From: Algibacter pacificus
Lineage (GTDB): Bacteria; Bacteroidota; Bacteroidia; Flavobacteriales; Flavobacteriaceae
Length of the DNA: 64,000 nt
NCBI RefSeq assembly: GCF_008033385.1
Contig: NZ_VOGY01000001.1
Location: forward strand, 1 to 64,000
Reading direction: 5' to 3'
A model generated the notes under the pieces. The model had not been told where the DNA came from. It did no database searches and saw nothing but the letters and a program-made list of their open reading frames with translations. This document shows, piece after piece, positions 1 through 9,138 of this stretch; position 1 is the stretch's first letter; the number at the start of each line of letters is the position of its first letter. The translations under genes and the position numbers were made by a program.

Positions 1-25
1 AACTGAAATGGATAACATCTCTTTT

Positions 26-85
26 TAGCCACGAATTCACGAATTAATGTGTAGTGTTAAGTTTGGTTTTAGGGATGTCACGAAT
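26..85 (+). repeat. Two-block dispersed repeat, copy 1
   Basis: Block 1 reads TAGCCACGAATTCACGAATT (26-45, continuing AAT) and block 2 reads ATGTCACGAA (75-84). The same two blocks recur at 36920-36941 and 36968-36977. In both copies 47 nt separate the GCC of block 1 from the first base of block 2, while the sequence between differs. Fixed spacing with a diverged middle suggests a structured or protein-bound dispersed element rather than chance similarity. The family is not known to me by name. Confidence 0.7.
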
Positions 86-302
86 CAAAAAAAGTGAATG
101 ACTTGACAGTCTTTTACTTTTTTTGGTTTAATGAAGTTTGGAATGATGTATAAGTCGTTTTTCGTATGGTTTATTTAATTTTTATGGAAAGGGAAAGTGT
201 TGTGTATTATACCATTTTAGGAGGTTGTTTGTTGCCTTTTTAGAATGAAGGTGGTATCTATTGCTACAACAGGACAGAAGTAGGTCTAAGGTTGGTTTAT
301 TT

Positions 303-475
303 CCTTGGCTGGTGGTTGCGGGAGCGATAGTAGTGGCATCCTTTTTACGAATGACTTTATGGTATTAATGGTTTAGAGACTTTGGTTAAGCACGATTATT
401 TATTGGCCAGTTGTAAATACACTCGTAAAAAGATATAACGGATAGCGCGGTTTTTATTTTTCTTAAAAACCCGCC
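303..475 (-). repeat. Long inverted-arm repeat, copy A
   Basis: The left arm (303-350) and right arm (423-475) match, in reverse complement, the two arms of the copy at 29469-29645. They include GGATAGCGCGGTTTTTATTT (440-459) and GTTGCGGGAGCGATAGTAG (315-333). The loop-proximal ends CTTTTTACGA (341-350) and TCGTAAAAAG (423-432) are perfect complements and would close a long hairpin over about 70 nt. The right arm holds its own small hairpin (GCGGTTTTT with AAAAACCCGC). It lies in noncoding DNA and is not an IS terminal repeat, as no transposase is present. Confidence 0.7.
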
Positions 476-545
476 ATGATTTTTTCTATTAATTGGTTAA
501 ATGATTTTTGGTGTTTTGTGAATTTGGAATCTTTATTTATGGAAA

Positions 546-583
546 CAAAAAAGGGAATACTTTTATATTAGTACTCCCTTTTT
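546..583. terminator. Orphan terminator-like hairpin
   Basis: AAAAAGGGAATACT pairs with AGTACTCCCTTTTT with one mismatch around an eight-nucleotide loop. It is A-rich on one side and T-rich on the other, as in a bidirectional intrinsic terminator. No gene ends near it on either strand within the window, so its transcript is unknown. Confidence 0.45.
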
Positions 584-1023
584 ATCACATTACTGAGATA
601 TAATGTGAACTAACCAACTATAATTTTGCTAAGAAACAAGACGATTAAACCTCTTACTTCTTCATTGAAATGTTTTAATTTATTATTTAGAATCATGAAA
701 TACTTCCCCTCTTAAAAGTTATATTAAATAGCTTCAAATAATAAAAATTAAAAACATTCCTTAACAGCGTTAAACGTTATAAAACCTGTTAATTCTTAAA
801 GAACTTTCAATTATGATGTAAAATTACGTTAGATAGGTTTATTAAAATATGATAGATATCAGGTTTTGGAAAAAAAATTAATGTGGGCTGGATTCTCTTT
901 TTCTCTCTATATATGTGCACTAGTTAGGAATGATATTTATTTTGTGATAAAGCCTGGTATAGCGATACAATCTGGCGATATTACTGTTTAGTTTTTAAAA
1001 AATGTTAGATTTTTCTAAAAGGT

Positions 1024-1059
1024 TAAAAATCTCAGATATAAAGTAATCTGAGATTTTAA
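1024..1059 (-). terminator. Intrinsic terminator of the polysaccharide utilization operon
   Basis: A perfect 12-bp stem, AAAATCTCAGAT (1026-1037) with ATCTGAGATTTT (1046-1057), closes an eight-nucleotide loop. It lies about 50 nt beyond the stop codon of the last minus-strand gene of the locus and is followed on that strand by a T-rich run. Confidence 0.7.
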
Positions 1060-1109
1060 AGCTTTAATATTTTATAGGGTACGCTTAATTTTATTTGGTA
1101 TTATAAACA

Positions 1110-3332
1110 TTATAGAATTTTTATTTTTAAGTTAGAAATTATGTTGTTTGAAGCGTTACCCACAAATATTTCATATGATCCATTTTCTAGATTCCAATTG
1201 GAAATAGATTCATCATAAAAAGCTAAATCATTTGTGTTAATTGTAATTTCTAGATCTTTAGCCTCGCCTTTATTGATAAACACTTTTTGAAAACCTTTTA
1301 ATTCTTTTAGTGCTCTTTTAACTTTAGATTTAGGTTTTCCAATATATACTTGAACCACTTCAGAGCCATCGTATGTTCCGGTATTAGTTACTTTGCAGGT
1401 AATTTTTATTTCCTCATTTTTAGAAAATATTTTTTTATTTACTTTTATTTCGGAGATGTTAAAAGTAGTATATGATAAGCCTTCGCCAAAGGCAAATAGG
1501 GGTTTGATTTTTTTGGTATCGTGCCAACGATAACCTACTAGAATACCTTCTTTATAAATTTGATTTATACTATCTCCAGGGTAAGATATTTTTCCAAAAC
1601 TGTGTGCGGCATTATCTTGTAATTTTTTTGGAAAAGAAAAAGGTAGTTTTCCTGAAGGGTTTACATCTCCACTAATAATATCTGCAATTGCTAGTCCTGC
1701 TTGGCTGCCAAGATACCAAGTTTGGATAATAGCTTTGGTTTTATTGTGCCAAGGCATTTCTACTGCATTACCACTTACTAAAATTACGCTTGTATTCGTA
1801 TTTACTTTAATAATGTCATTGATTAAATCATCCTGAGCAAAAGGAAGTCCGTATGATTGTCTGTCTCCTCCTTCGCAATCTTGGAGATGACTTTTGTTTA
1901 GACCTCCAAAGAAGAGCACGATATCTGCTTTGGAAGCCACTTCTAGGGCTTCATTTTTTAGTTTTTCTGCATCTAATTTAGCAGGTAGAACTTTGGCGTA
2001 AACAGAAGGTCCAGACTCGTAGCCCATGGCATGTATTATGGTTGCATTTTTATAACGGGCTTTTAATCCATCTAGTGGCGAAATTTCGTGTTTTGCTTTT
2101 AATTCGGAAGATCCGCCACCAATAGTCATAGGTCTGGTGGCATTTTCACCAATTACGGCAATGGTTATATTTTTATTATCCTTAATGGGGAAAAATGAAT
2201 TTTCATTTTTTAGTAACACAATGCCTTCTGTTGCAATTTCTCTTGCTACGTCTAGATGTTCTTGATTATTTATTTTACCAAATCCACGATTTTTATTCAT
2301 ACTGGTTCGGTGCATTAAGCGTAAAATTCTACGTACTTTATCGTTTAAAAAAGATTCATCTATGTCTCCTTTTTTTAATAATTCTAAAAACGGATTAGCT
2401 AAATAATAGTAATCGTATGCATTTTTTGTGCTCATGGTTAATCCATCTGTACCTGTACCCATTTCTATATCTAAGCCGTATAAAGCGGCTTCTTTAGTGT
2501 TGTGAGTTGCTCCCCAATCTGTAATTAAAGCGCCGTCGAATTTCCAATCTTCTTTTAATATTTTATTTAGTTTTTCGTTGTGGCTGCAATATTGTCCTTG
2601 GTATTGGTTATAAGCGCTCATTAAAGACCAAACCTTGCCTTCTTGTACTGCGGCTTTAAATGCAGGTAAATATATTTCATGAAGCGCACGGTCACTAACT
2701 TCTACGTTAATATGATCCCTCCAAAGTTCTTGATTGTTTAATACATAGTGTTTTACGCAAGCGGCAACTCCATTTGTTTGAACCCCCTTTATGTATGGTA
2801 CCACCATTTTAGAGGCTAAATAAGGATCTTCACCCATATATTCAAAGTTTCTACCGTTAAGTGGCGTTCTGTAAATATTAACACCAGGCCCTAGCAGAAC
2901 ATCTTTTTTTCGATACCGAGCTTCTTCGCCAACGTTAATACCATATTTTTTGGAAAGTTTAGGATTAAAAGTAGCAGCTAAACATGTTAAAGCTGGAAAT
3001 GCTGTTATAGAATCATTGGTCCAACCTGCATAGCCCCAGTCGTCCCAATTAATTTCACCTCTTACGCCGTGAGGGCCATCAGACATCCAGATTTCAGGTA
3101 TTCCAAGACGAGGTACACCTGGCGAACTAAATTTTGATTGTGCATGGCACATGGCAACTTTTTCTTCTAATGTTAATTGCTGAATAATTGAATCTATACG
3201 CTTTTCAAGGTATTGATTCGAATTATTTTGAACTGTTATTTGTTGTGCATTTACTTTGGCATTTATAAGAAGTAGGCTACTCATTATAAGAAGTAGTACC
3301 TGCCTTTTTAAATTATTTTTTTGCATAATCAT
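1110..3332 (-). CDS. Glycoside hydrolase family 3, beta-glucosidase/beta-xylosidase type
   Basis: Predicted exported exo-acting beta-glycosidase of 740 residues that would release terminal sugars from oligosaccharides. A signal peptide (about 1-29, ending AKVNAQ) precedes the GH3 TIM-barrel domain, the alpha/beta sandwich domain and a C-terminal fibronectin-III-like domain (about 640-735). The substrate motif KHY is at 194-196 and the probable nucleophile is Asp272 in LITDWGA. TDW instead of the SDW or SDC of many relatives does not remove the catalytic Asp. A start two codons later (M3, 3326) is possible. It is the last gene of the locus, 80 nt after the second GH3, and is followed by a strong terminator. 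Beta-glucosidase versus xylosidase cannot be decided by eye. Confidence 0.88.
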   Translation of the reverse strand: MIMQKNNLKRQVLLLIMSSLLLINAKVNAQQITVQNNSNQYLEKRIDSIIQQLTLEEKVAMCHAQSKFSSPGVPRLGIPEIWMSDGPHGVRGEINWDDWGYAGWTNDSITAFPALTCLAATFNPKLSKKYGINVGEEARYRKKDVLLGPGVNIYRTPLNGRNFEYMGEDPYLASKMVVPYIKGVQTNGVAACVKHYVLNNQELWRDHINVEVSDRALHEIYLPAFKAAVQEGKVWSLMSAYNQYQGQYCSHNEKLNKILKEDWKFDGALITDWGATHNTKEAALYGLDIEMGTGTDGLTMSTKNAYDYYYLANPFLELLKKGDIDESFLNDKVRRILRLMHRTSMNKNRGFGKINNQEHLDVAREIATEGIVLLKNENSFFPIKDNKNITIAVIGENATRPMTIGGGSSELKAKHEISPLDGLKARYKNATIIHAMGYESGPSVYAKVLPAKLDAEKLKNEALEVASKADIVLFFGGLNKSHLQDCEGGDRQSYGLPFAQDDLINDIIKVNTNTSVILVSGNAVEMPWHNKTKAIIQTWYLGSQAGLAIADIISGDVNPSGKLPFSFPKKLQDNAAHSFGKISYPGDSINQIYKEGILVGYRWHDTKKIKPLFAFGEGLSYTTFNISEIKVNKKIFSKNEEIKITCKVTNTGTYDGSEVVQVYIGKPKSKVKRALKELKGFQKVFINKGEAKDLEITINTNDLAFYDESISNWNLENGSYEIFVGNASNNIISNLKIKIL

Positions 3333-3412
3333 AGTATTGAAATGATGTATTGGCGTTTATTAAATGAAAAGTTTTTCGGGTTAAAACTTTTTAAGAAGAT
3401 CAATAATTTTAT

Positions 3413-6043
3413 CTAGGGTTTTATGATATATGTTTTTCCTGTTAAACTAATAGTTTTAGAAATTATATTTTTTTGATCTTTTCTCTTTATGGTGTTTTGA
3501 GCTCCTCCAACAGAAAGTTTGATGTTTTCTGATTTTACTTCCATTTTATGATTTGTTAAATTAACTGTAGCGAGTTGTTTTGGTTTAACTTTAAAAGTGA
3601 TGGTTTTTGTTTGTCCTGCTTTTAAATGAATCCGCTCAAAACCAAGTAATGTATTTATTGGGTTAAAACCATCATCATCTCTTGTTAGATATAGTTGTAT
3701 TACTTCATCACCATCTAAATTACTTGTGTTTTTTACATCTACGCTTAGGTTAATTTCTTCGGATGTTTTGCTATTGTCGTCTACTTTTAAATTGGCGTAT
3801 TCAAAAGTAGAATAGCTTAAACCAAAACCAAAATCATACAGCGGATCTCCTTTAAAGTAGCGATATGTTTTTCCGGTCATATTGTAATCATCAAAAGCAG
3901 GAATATCGTTGATATTTTTATAAAAGGTTAACGGTAATCTCCCGGCAGGGTTGTAGTCACCAAATAATACATCGGCTATGGCGGTACCACCAGATTGGCC
4001 TGGGTACCATGCTTCTACAATTGCAGGAATGTTATCATGCTCCCAATTTATTGCCACTGCACTACCATTTAATAAAACTAATACCATAGGTTTGCCTAGC
4101 GTTTTTAGTTTTTTCATTAAATCTGTTTGTGCCTTTGGTAATTTAATGTCTAATCGATCGCCACCTTTAAAACCATCTACTTTTACTTTCATTTCTTCTC
4201 CTTCTAATAAAGGGCTTAATCCCATGCATAAGATGATTACATCAGAATTTTTGGCTATTTCAATGGCTTCTTTTTCTAAATTATTGTTAGGAGCTTCCCA
4301 AAGTAACTGCATCATGGCATGTTCTGTTTGTATTTGCTTATATTCTAATTTTATTTCATATGGGATACCAGCTTTTAAATTTACATATTCGTATTCTTTC
4401 TTTGGGTGATGAACATCTTGTCTAGCAACTAATAGTTTGTTATTGATATATAATTTCATACCAGAAAAAGCTTCGCCCCCAATGGCGTATCTTCCCGTTT
4501 TATTTACAGACAAATAACCCGACCAACGTACCGAAAACTCATCTGCATCCATATCTTTAAAAGGAGCCTTGGTACCCCAAACAAAATCGATATTTTTATC
4601 GATTACTTTATGGACAGGTTCACCTGAAAAATTATTGTTATTAAAGTATTCTGCATTTAAACCGTTAGAGTTCATTTCTTTTGAAGTAAATAAAACTGAT
4701 GACGGTACTGTGTTAAAAATAGGTAAACCTTTAGCTAAAGGAGTTCCCACGGCGTATTGTACTTTTGCATTAGGTAATTTTTTTTGAATACCTTTTAATG
4801 GTGTAATTGGGTTTGACGGAAACCCATTATAATTACCTAATAATGTTTCTAAATCGTTTGCATTAGGCCCAATAACAGCTATTTTTTTTATGTCTTTACT
4901 TAATGGAAGTGTATTTTTTTCATTTTTTAGTAAAACCATTGATTTACGTGCAGTTTGCAGTGCTAGTAATTTATGTTTTTCAGAATCTACAATGTCGAAC
5001 GGGATTTTTTCATATTTAATAGCGCCTTCAGGAGCAAATAACCCTAATTTCATTCTTGCTTTTATTAGGCGTTCAACCGATACATCTAATTCTTTTTCTG
5101 TGATATAGCCATTTTTAACAGCTTCTACTAAAGATGGGTATGAATCGCCACAGTTTAAATCGGTTCCCGCTAAAACAGCCATCGCGGATGCTTCTTGTTT
5201 GTTTTTACTTACTTCGTGTGCACCTTCGTTATAAAAATCTTTAATGGCCCAACAATCGGAGACAATATAACCTTTAAAGCCCCAGTCTTTTCGTAATAAA
5301 TCACTTAATACTAAGTTGCCACAGCAAGGTAACCCGTTGTAACTATTATAGGCACACATTACGGAGTATACGTTTGCTTGTTTAATTACCTTTTCAAATT
5401 GTGGGGTATAGGTGTTTAGCATATCAAATACTGTGGGTTCTGCATTAAAACTATGTCGGCTGGCTTCTGGGCCGCTGTGTACGGCAAAGTGCTTTGCCGT
5501 AGCAATTAATTTTAGATATTTAGGATCATCGCCTTGTAAACCTTTAATAAATTGTACACCTAATTCACCTGTTAAATAAGGATCTTCACCATAGGTTTCC
5601 ATACCTCGTCCCCAACGTGGATCTCTAAAAATATTTATATTAGGAGTCCAAAAAGTTAATCCTTGATAAATTCTTCTTTTACCATTATTGGCAAAGGATT
5701 GGTGTTTAGCTCTGGCTTCATCAGAAATAGCATCGGCAATGTTAAACATTTGTTTTCTATCCCACATGGATGCCATTCCTATTGCTTGAGGAAATACGGT
5801 GCTTACACCGGCTCTGGCCACTCCGTGTAAACACTCATTCCACCAATTATAGGCAGGGATTTTTAAACGATCGATAGCGGGAGATTCGTAACTCATTAGA
5901 GATACTTTCTCTTCTAAAGTCATTAATGAAACTAAATGTTTAGCTCTTTCATCAAATGAAGCCGCATCATTTTTATAAAGCGGTATTTTATCTGTACACG
6001 AAACTATGAGCGCTATAATTAGTATTTTTAGTATTACCTTCAT
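3413..6043 (-). CDS. Glycoside hydrolase family 3 lipoprotein with PA14 insert, beta-xylosidase-like
   Basis: 876-residue exo-glycosidase with a lipoprotein signal (Cys16 in LIVSC), so probably membrane-anchored. The GH3 N-domain carries NWWNECLHGVAR (67-78), typical of xylan beta-xylosidases, KHF (184-186), and the nucleophile Asp263 in IVSDCWA; the SDC context is also common in xylosidases. The C-domain is split by a PA14-like beta-barrel (about 460-585) with AEYFNN and FSVRWSGYL motifs; in other GH3 enzymes such inserts shape the substrate pocket. A fibronectin-III-like tail follows (about 780-850). Next to a GH10 endo-xylanase it most likely finishes xylo-oligosaccharides. The gap to the GH10 gene is only 28 nt, supporting one transcript. 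Confidence 0.88.
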   Translation of the reverse strand: MKVILKILIIALIVSCTDKIPLYKNDAASFDERAKHLVSLMTLEEKVSLMSYESPAIDRLKIPAYNWWNECLHGVARAGVSTVFPQAIGMASMWDRKQMFNIADAISDEARAKHQSFANNGKRRIYQGLTFWTPNINIFRDPRWGRGMETYGEDPYLTGELGVQFIKGLQGDDPKYLKLIATAKHFAVHSGPEASRHSFNAEPTVFDMLNTYTPQFEKVIKQANVYSVMCAYNSYNGLPCCGNLVLSDLLRKDWGFKGYIVSDCWAIKDFYNEGAHEVSKNKQEASAMAVLAGTDLNCGDSYPSLVEAVKNGYITEKELDVSVERLIKARMKLGLFAPEGAIKYEKIPFDIVDSEKHKLLALQTARKSMVLLKNEKNTLPLSKDIKKIAVIGPNANDLETLLGNYNGFPSNPITPLKGIQKKLPNAKVQYAVGTPLAKGLPIFNTVPSSVLFTSKEMNSNGLNAEYFNNNNFSGEPVHKVIDKNIDFVWGTKAPFKDMDADEFSVRWSGYLSVNKTGRYAIGGEAFSGMKLYINNKLLVARQDVHHPKKEYEYVNLKAGIPYEIKLEYKQIQTEHAMMQLLWEAPNNNLEKEAIEIAKNSDVIILCMGLSPLLEGEEMKVKVDGFKGGDRLDIKLPKAQTDLMKKLKTLGKPMVLVLLNGSAVAINWEHDNIPAIVEAWYPGQSGGTAIADVLFGDYNPAGRLPLTFYKNINDIPAFDDYNMTGKTYRYFKGDPLYDFGFGLSYSTFEYANLKVDDNSKTSEEINLSVDVKNTSNLDGDEVIQLYLTRDDDGFNPINTLLGFERIHLKAGQTKTITFKVKPKQLATVNLTNHKMEVKSENIKLSVGGAQNTIKRKDQKNIISKTISLTGKTYIIKP

Positions 6044-6071
6044 TTTATTTGAGTATTTTTTATTTTATTTA

Positions 6072-7451
6072 TTAATCTAACCCTTGTAAAAACCCGGTAT
6101 GAGCTTTTTTTATTTCGAAGTTTGAATCGAATAATAAAGGCCATTCATTGGCGTTATTATGGTGAGATATTAACCAAGAGTCATTATCTTTCATACCCCA
6201 AACGGTAATGGCATATTTGTTTTTAGCAGGGATAGCGTTATAAGTAGCTACCACTTCTTTGATTTTGTTTTTTTGGGCAATCGCTCTTTCACTAGTAAAA
6301 GTTGTAATATCTTTATCTGGGTTTACTCTTACGTCTAGTTCTGAGAAATGAAGTTTTAGATCTCTTTCGACGGCTTTATCAACGGCGGTTTTTATTTGAT
6401 CTATAGATGGGCTATTGTATTGAATGTGCATTTGAAAGCCAACCCCATCAATAGGGGTGTTATTGGTTTGTAAATCGTCAATTAAATTAAAAATAGCTGT
6501 TTGTTTTGTTGTGTTTGTTGTAACAGAATAATCGTTATAAAACAATAATACATCTGGATCGGCTTCACGAGCAAATTCGAAACATTTTGCAACAAAATCA
6601 TCCCCCATTTTTTCTCTATACACAGAATTTCTTAAAGAACCATCAGTGTCATTTATGGCTTCATTAACAACATCCCAAGAGGCTACCTTTCCTTTATACC
6701 TTGTTAATACAGCTGTTATATAATTTTTTACTTCTTGTTCAAATTCGTCATTTGTTCCAGTATAATTTTTTAGCCAGTCTGGAGCAGATTCGTGCCATAC
6801 CAATGCATGCCCGTGTACATTAATTCCATTGGCTACTGCATAATCTACAATGGCATCTGCTTTAGACCAATCGTAATTCCCTTTAGTAGGTTCTATAATA
6901 TTCATTTTCATTTCATATTCTGCAGAAATACTTGAAAACTCTTTTTTTAGAATTTCATCATATTTAGATCCATTAGTAAGTTGTTGTGCTTTTACAGCCA
7001 TGCCTACCATAAAAGTAGTAGATGCGTCTTTTAAAGCAGTTGTTGGCTCTGGGCCATTACCTTCTAATGTTGTTGTTTGGATGATGGCCGAATTTTTAGA
7101 GGTTTCATTACTATTAATGGCTCTTACTCTACAAAAATAGTTGGTAGATTCGTTTAAACCATTGACTTCTTCGTACATATTGGTTACCGATTTACCTTGA
7201 TAGCCAGTCACATAACTTTCAAAGGTGTTGTTTAGGGCAATATCTAATTCGTAGTTTTCAGCATTATATACCCGAGTCCAGCTTATTTTAAATCCGTTAG
7301 AATTTACATCAGTGGCTTGATTAATAATGGGGCTTCCTAGTGCTATTGGTTTAGCAATATTGCTATCATCACCAGGATCTGTACAGTTAGTAAGCGCAAA
7401 GAGACTACCTATAATGAGTATACAGATTTTAAATTTAAAGTTAATTTTCAT
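6072..7451 (-). CDS. Glycoside hydrolase family 10 endo-1,4-beta-xylanase lipoprotein
   Basis: 459 residues. A lipoprotein signal with Cys23 (LTNC) is followed by a fibronectin-III-like domain (about 35-130) and a GH10 barrel (about 140-455). GH10 signatures are clear: HGHALVWH (213-220), acid/base Glu264 in WDVVNEAI, and nucleophile Glu371 in HFSELDV. The enzyme should cut internal beta-1,4 linkages of xylan at the cell surface, supplying oligomers to the neighbouring SusC/SusD importer. It is the only endo-acting enzyme in the locus and therefore the best guide to its substrate. No carbohydrate-binding module is inserted in this enzyme; the CBM-like module sits in the upstream surface protein instead. 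Confidence 0.93.
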   Translation of the reverse strand: MKINFKFKICILIIGSLFALTNCTDPGDDSNIAKPIALGSPIINQATDVNSNGFKISWTRVYNAENYELDIALNNTFESYVTGYQGKSVTNMYEEVNGLNESTNYFCRVRAINSNETSKNSAIIQTTTLEGNGPEPTTALKDASTTFMVGMAVKAQQLTNGSKYDEILKKEFSSISAEYEMKMNIIEPTKGNYDWSKADAIVDYAVANGINVHGHALVWHESAPDWLKNYTGTNDEFEQEVKNYITAVLTRYKGKVASWDVVNEAINDTDGSLRNSVYREKMGDDFVAKCFEFAREADPDVLLFYNDYSVTTNTTKQTAIFNLIDDLQTNNTPIDGVGFQMHIQYNSPSIDQIKTAVDKAVERDLKLHFSELDVRVNPDKDITTFTSERAIAQKNKIKEVVATYNAIPAKNKYAITVWGMKDNDSWLISHHNNANEWPLLFDSNFEIKKAHTGFLQGLD

Positions 7452-7519
7452 TTTATTATTTTTTTAAGAGTTGCTCTAAAAAGAGCAACTCGAGTTTAAT
7501 TCAAATAGGGTTTAATGAA

Positions 7520-9127
7520 TTATATTTTTTCTTTCAGTTCAATATCATCTATATAAAAAGTGCCTTGAGATGTGCCCATATCTAACACCAATCTAGTAGC
7601 GGTATCATTTGCAACAAAATCCCAAGTTACTTGTTGCCATTCTGTTGTGGTTGTATAATCTATACCATATAAAGCACCAGCGTCTGCATTTGTAGAAAAA
7701 CGAAGGGTTACCGTTTCTCCTTTAATATACATTGAAGCGGTATATTCTTTACCAACTTCGGTAGTTACGGCATCACTTACTAATTGTGTATCCCAAGAAT
7801 TTCCTGCAGCAGGATTTACAACTTTTAAAGCTCTTTCTCCAGTATGAATTTCGGTGGTTTCAGCCGTCATTCTATCTGCTCCATTCCACATTCCCCAGTT
7901 TTCAAAGTTATCTGCATCGCCTAGTTCTAAATCTCCATTTAGAAGTATGTTTTTGGGGCCTGTAGGAGGTAGGGTAGATGCTTGAACAGTTTCAAAAATT
8001 TGCCATTTGATGTTATCAAATTGTACCGTAGACGGGTTTGGAGATCCTGAATTTTGACCAATACCCACCTTGACTTGATTTATGGCAGCAGGATTGGCAT
8101 CTCCATCACTTTGGTTGCTTGGGTCGTAATTTTTACCAAAATCTGCCACTAGCGCTTCTACTGTTTGCCAACCATCTTCTGTAATGGTATAATTTATGGC
8201 CCAGTTTACACCATCGGTATCTACAATAAATATTTCAACAACAGTTCCAATGGCTCCGTTGGCATTTAGTTGCATTAAGAATTTTACTTTTTCTGGATTT
8301 GTTTCTTCTAGCATTAATGCACCGGCATCAGACTGTGATCCGTTGTAGCCGTTGGCAGTTGCACCTGCCCAAGTTAGTTCGGCATAATTACCAGAAATGC
8401 CTCCGGCGTTTTTATAATCCAATGTGTTATAATCTCCATAAGCAATCCAATTATTATTAGGTCTTAAACCACCACCATCAAAATCTGCAATAATTAGTTC
8501 TTCGAAGCCTAAGTATATGTCTAGTTGTTTTATTGCGCTACCTCCTTTGGTTATAATTTCTAATTCGCCCCCTTGTGTTAAGTTTGTAGGTACGGTAAAA
8601 GATAATTGGGTAGATGAAATGATTTCAAAATTCATTGATTCCCCTTGATAAATTACGTCTAGTATGTTGTTAAACCATTTACCATTCACGGTAACTGGAG
8701 TTCCTACTGTTGGGCGTTCTGGATTAAATTTATTGATTGATGGGGCGGGTTGTAGGATTTCGAATTCGGTTTGAAAAGATGTGCCGTTTTCTTTTGTAAA
8801 GGTAATGTTTTGTATTCCTAATCGACTTCCTTTGGCTTCATCATAAGGAACAGAAAATGAAATGGCTAAATTAGAATTTAGCACTGGGTTAAAAATGACA
8901 TCAATTTTATCATCAAAAGTAATGGTTTTAACGCCTTGCAAGTCTATTCCTTCTGCTACAACTACATCATCAGGAAATCCTTGGTTTGGGGCTAAATCTG
9001 TATTAGCAGTGTAAATTGCTTCAATATTGGGTTCTAAAGGTTCATCTTCATCACAGGAAGAGAAAAGCGTTGTACTTGCTACAAAAAGAAACAAATACGC
9101 TATATGTTTTAATTTTATTGTATTCAT
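7520..9127 (-). CDS. Surface glycan-binding lipoprotein (SGBP-type) with C-terminal CBM4/9-like module
   Basis: 535 residues, lipoprotein signal with Cys25 (LFSSC). The N-terminal half looks like tandem IPT/TIG-type beta-sandwich domains (about 30-205). It is followed by an SGBP-B-like glycan-binding domain (about 210-380, beginning IADFDGGG, with ELTWAG and VQFDNIKW). The last 145 residues start NILLNGDLELG and end FYIDDIEL, the pattern of family 4/9 carbohydrate-binding modules. It sits right after susD, the usual place for SusE/F-like or SGBP proteins, and should hold polysaccharide at the outer membrane. No catalytic residues are recognisable. The exact domain boundaries are estimates. 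Confidence 0.82.
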   Translation of the reverse strand: MNTIKLKHIAYLFLFVASTTLFSSCDEDEPLEPNIEAIYTANTDLAPNQGFPDDVVVAEGIDLQGVKTITFDDKIDVIFNPVLNSNLAISFSVPYDEAKGSRLGIQNITFTKENGTSFQTEFEILQPAPSINKFNPERPTVGTPVTVNGKWFNNILDVIYQGESMNFEIISSTQLSFTVPTNLTQGGELEIITKGGSAIKQLDIYLGFEELIIADFDGGGLRPNNNWIAYGDYNTLDYKNAGGISGNYAELTWAGATANGYNGSQSDAGALMLEETNPEKVKFLMQLNANGAIGTVVEIFIVDTDGVNWAINYTITEDGWQTVEALVADFGKNYDPSNQSDGDANPAAINQVKVGIGQNSGSPNPSTVQFDNIKWQIFETVQASTLPPTGPKNILLNGDLELGDADNFENWGMWNGADRMTAETTEIHTGERALKVVNPAAGNSWDTQLVSDAVTTEVGKEYTASMYIKGETVTLRFSTNADAGALYGIDYTTTTEWQQVTWDFVANDTATRLVLDMGTSQGTFYIDDIELKEKI

Positions 9128-9138
9128 AATATTTTTAT

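Larger units (their letters stand above)
1..1109. other. Gene-poor intergenic stretch with two dispersed repeats
   Basis: I see no convincing coding sequence here on either strand; the frames are broken by frequent stops. The stretch carries one copy of a two-block repeat (26-85), one copy of a long inverted-arm repeat (303-475), an orphan hairpin with a T-run (546-583), and the terminator of the polysaccharide locus (1024-1059). The remainder is AT-rich sequence without recognisable content. The 5' neighbour lies outside the window. Confidence 0.7.

Noticed and set aside
3978-4409. Long open frames on the strand opposite the GH3 gene
   Set aside because: Antisense shadows of a strongly conserved enzyme; the translations resemble no protein family and have no upstream signals.
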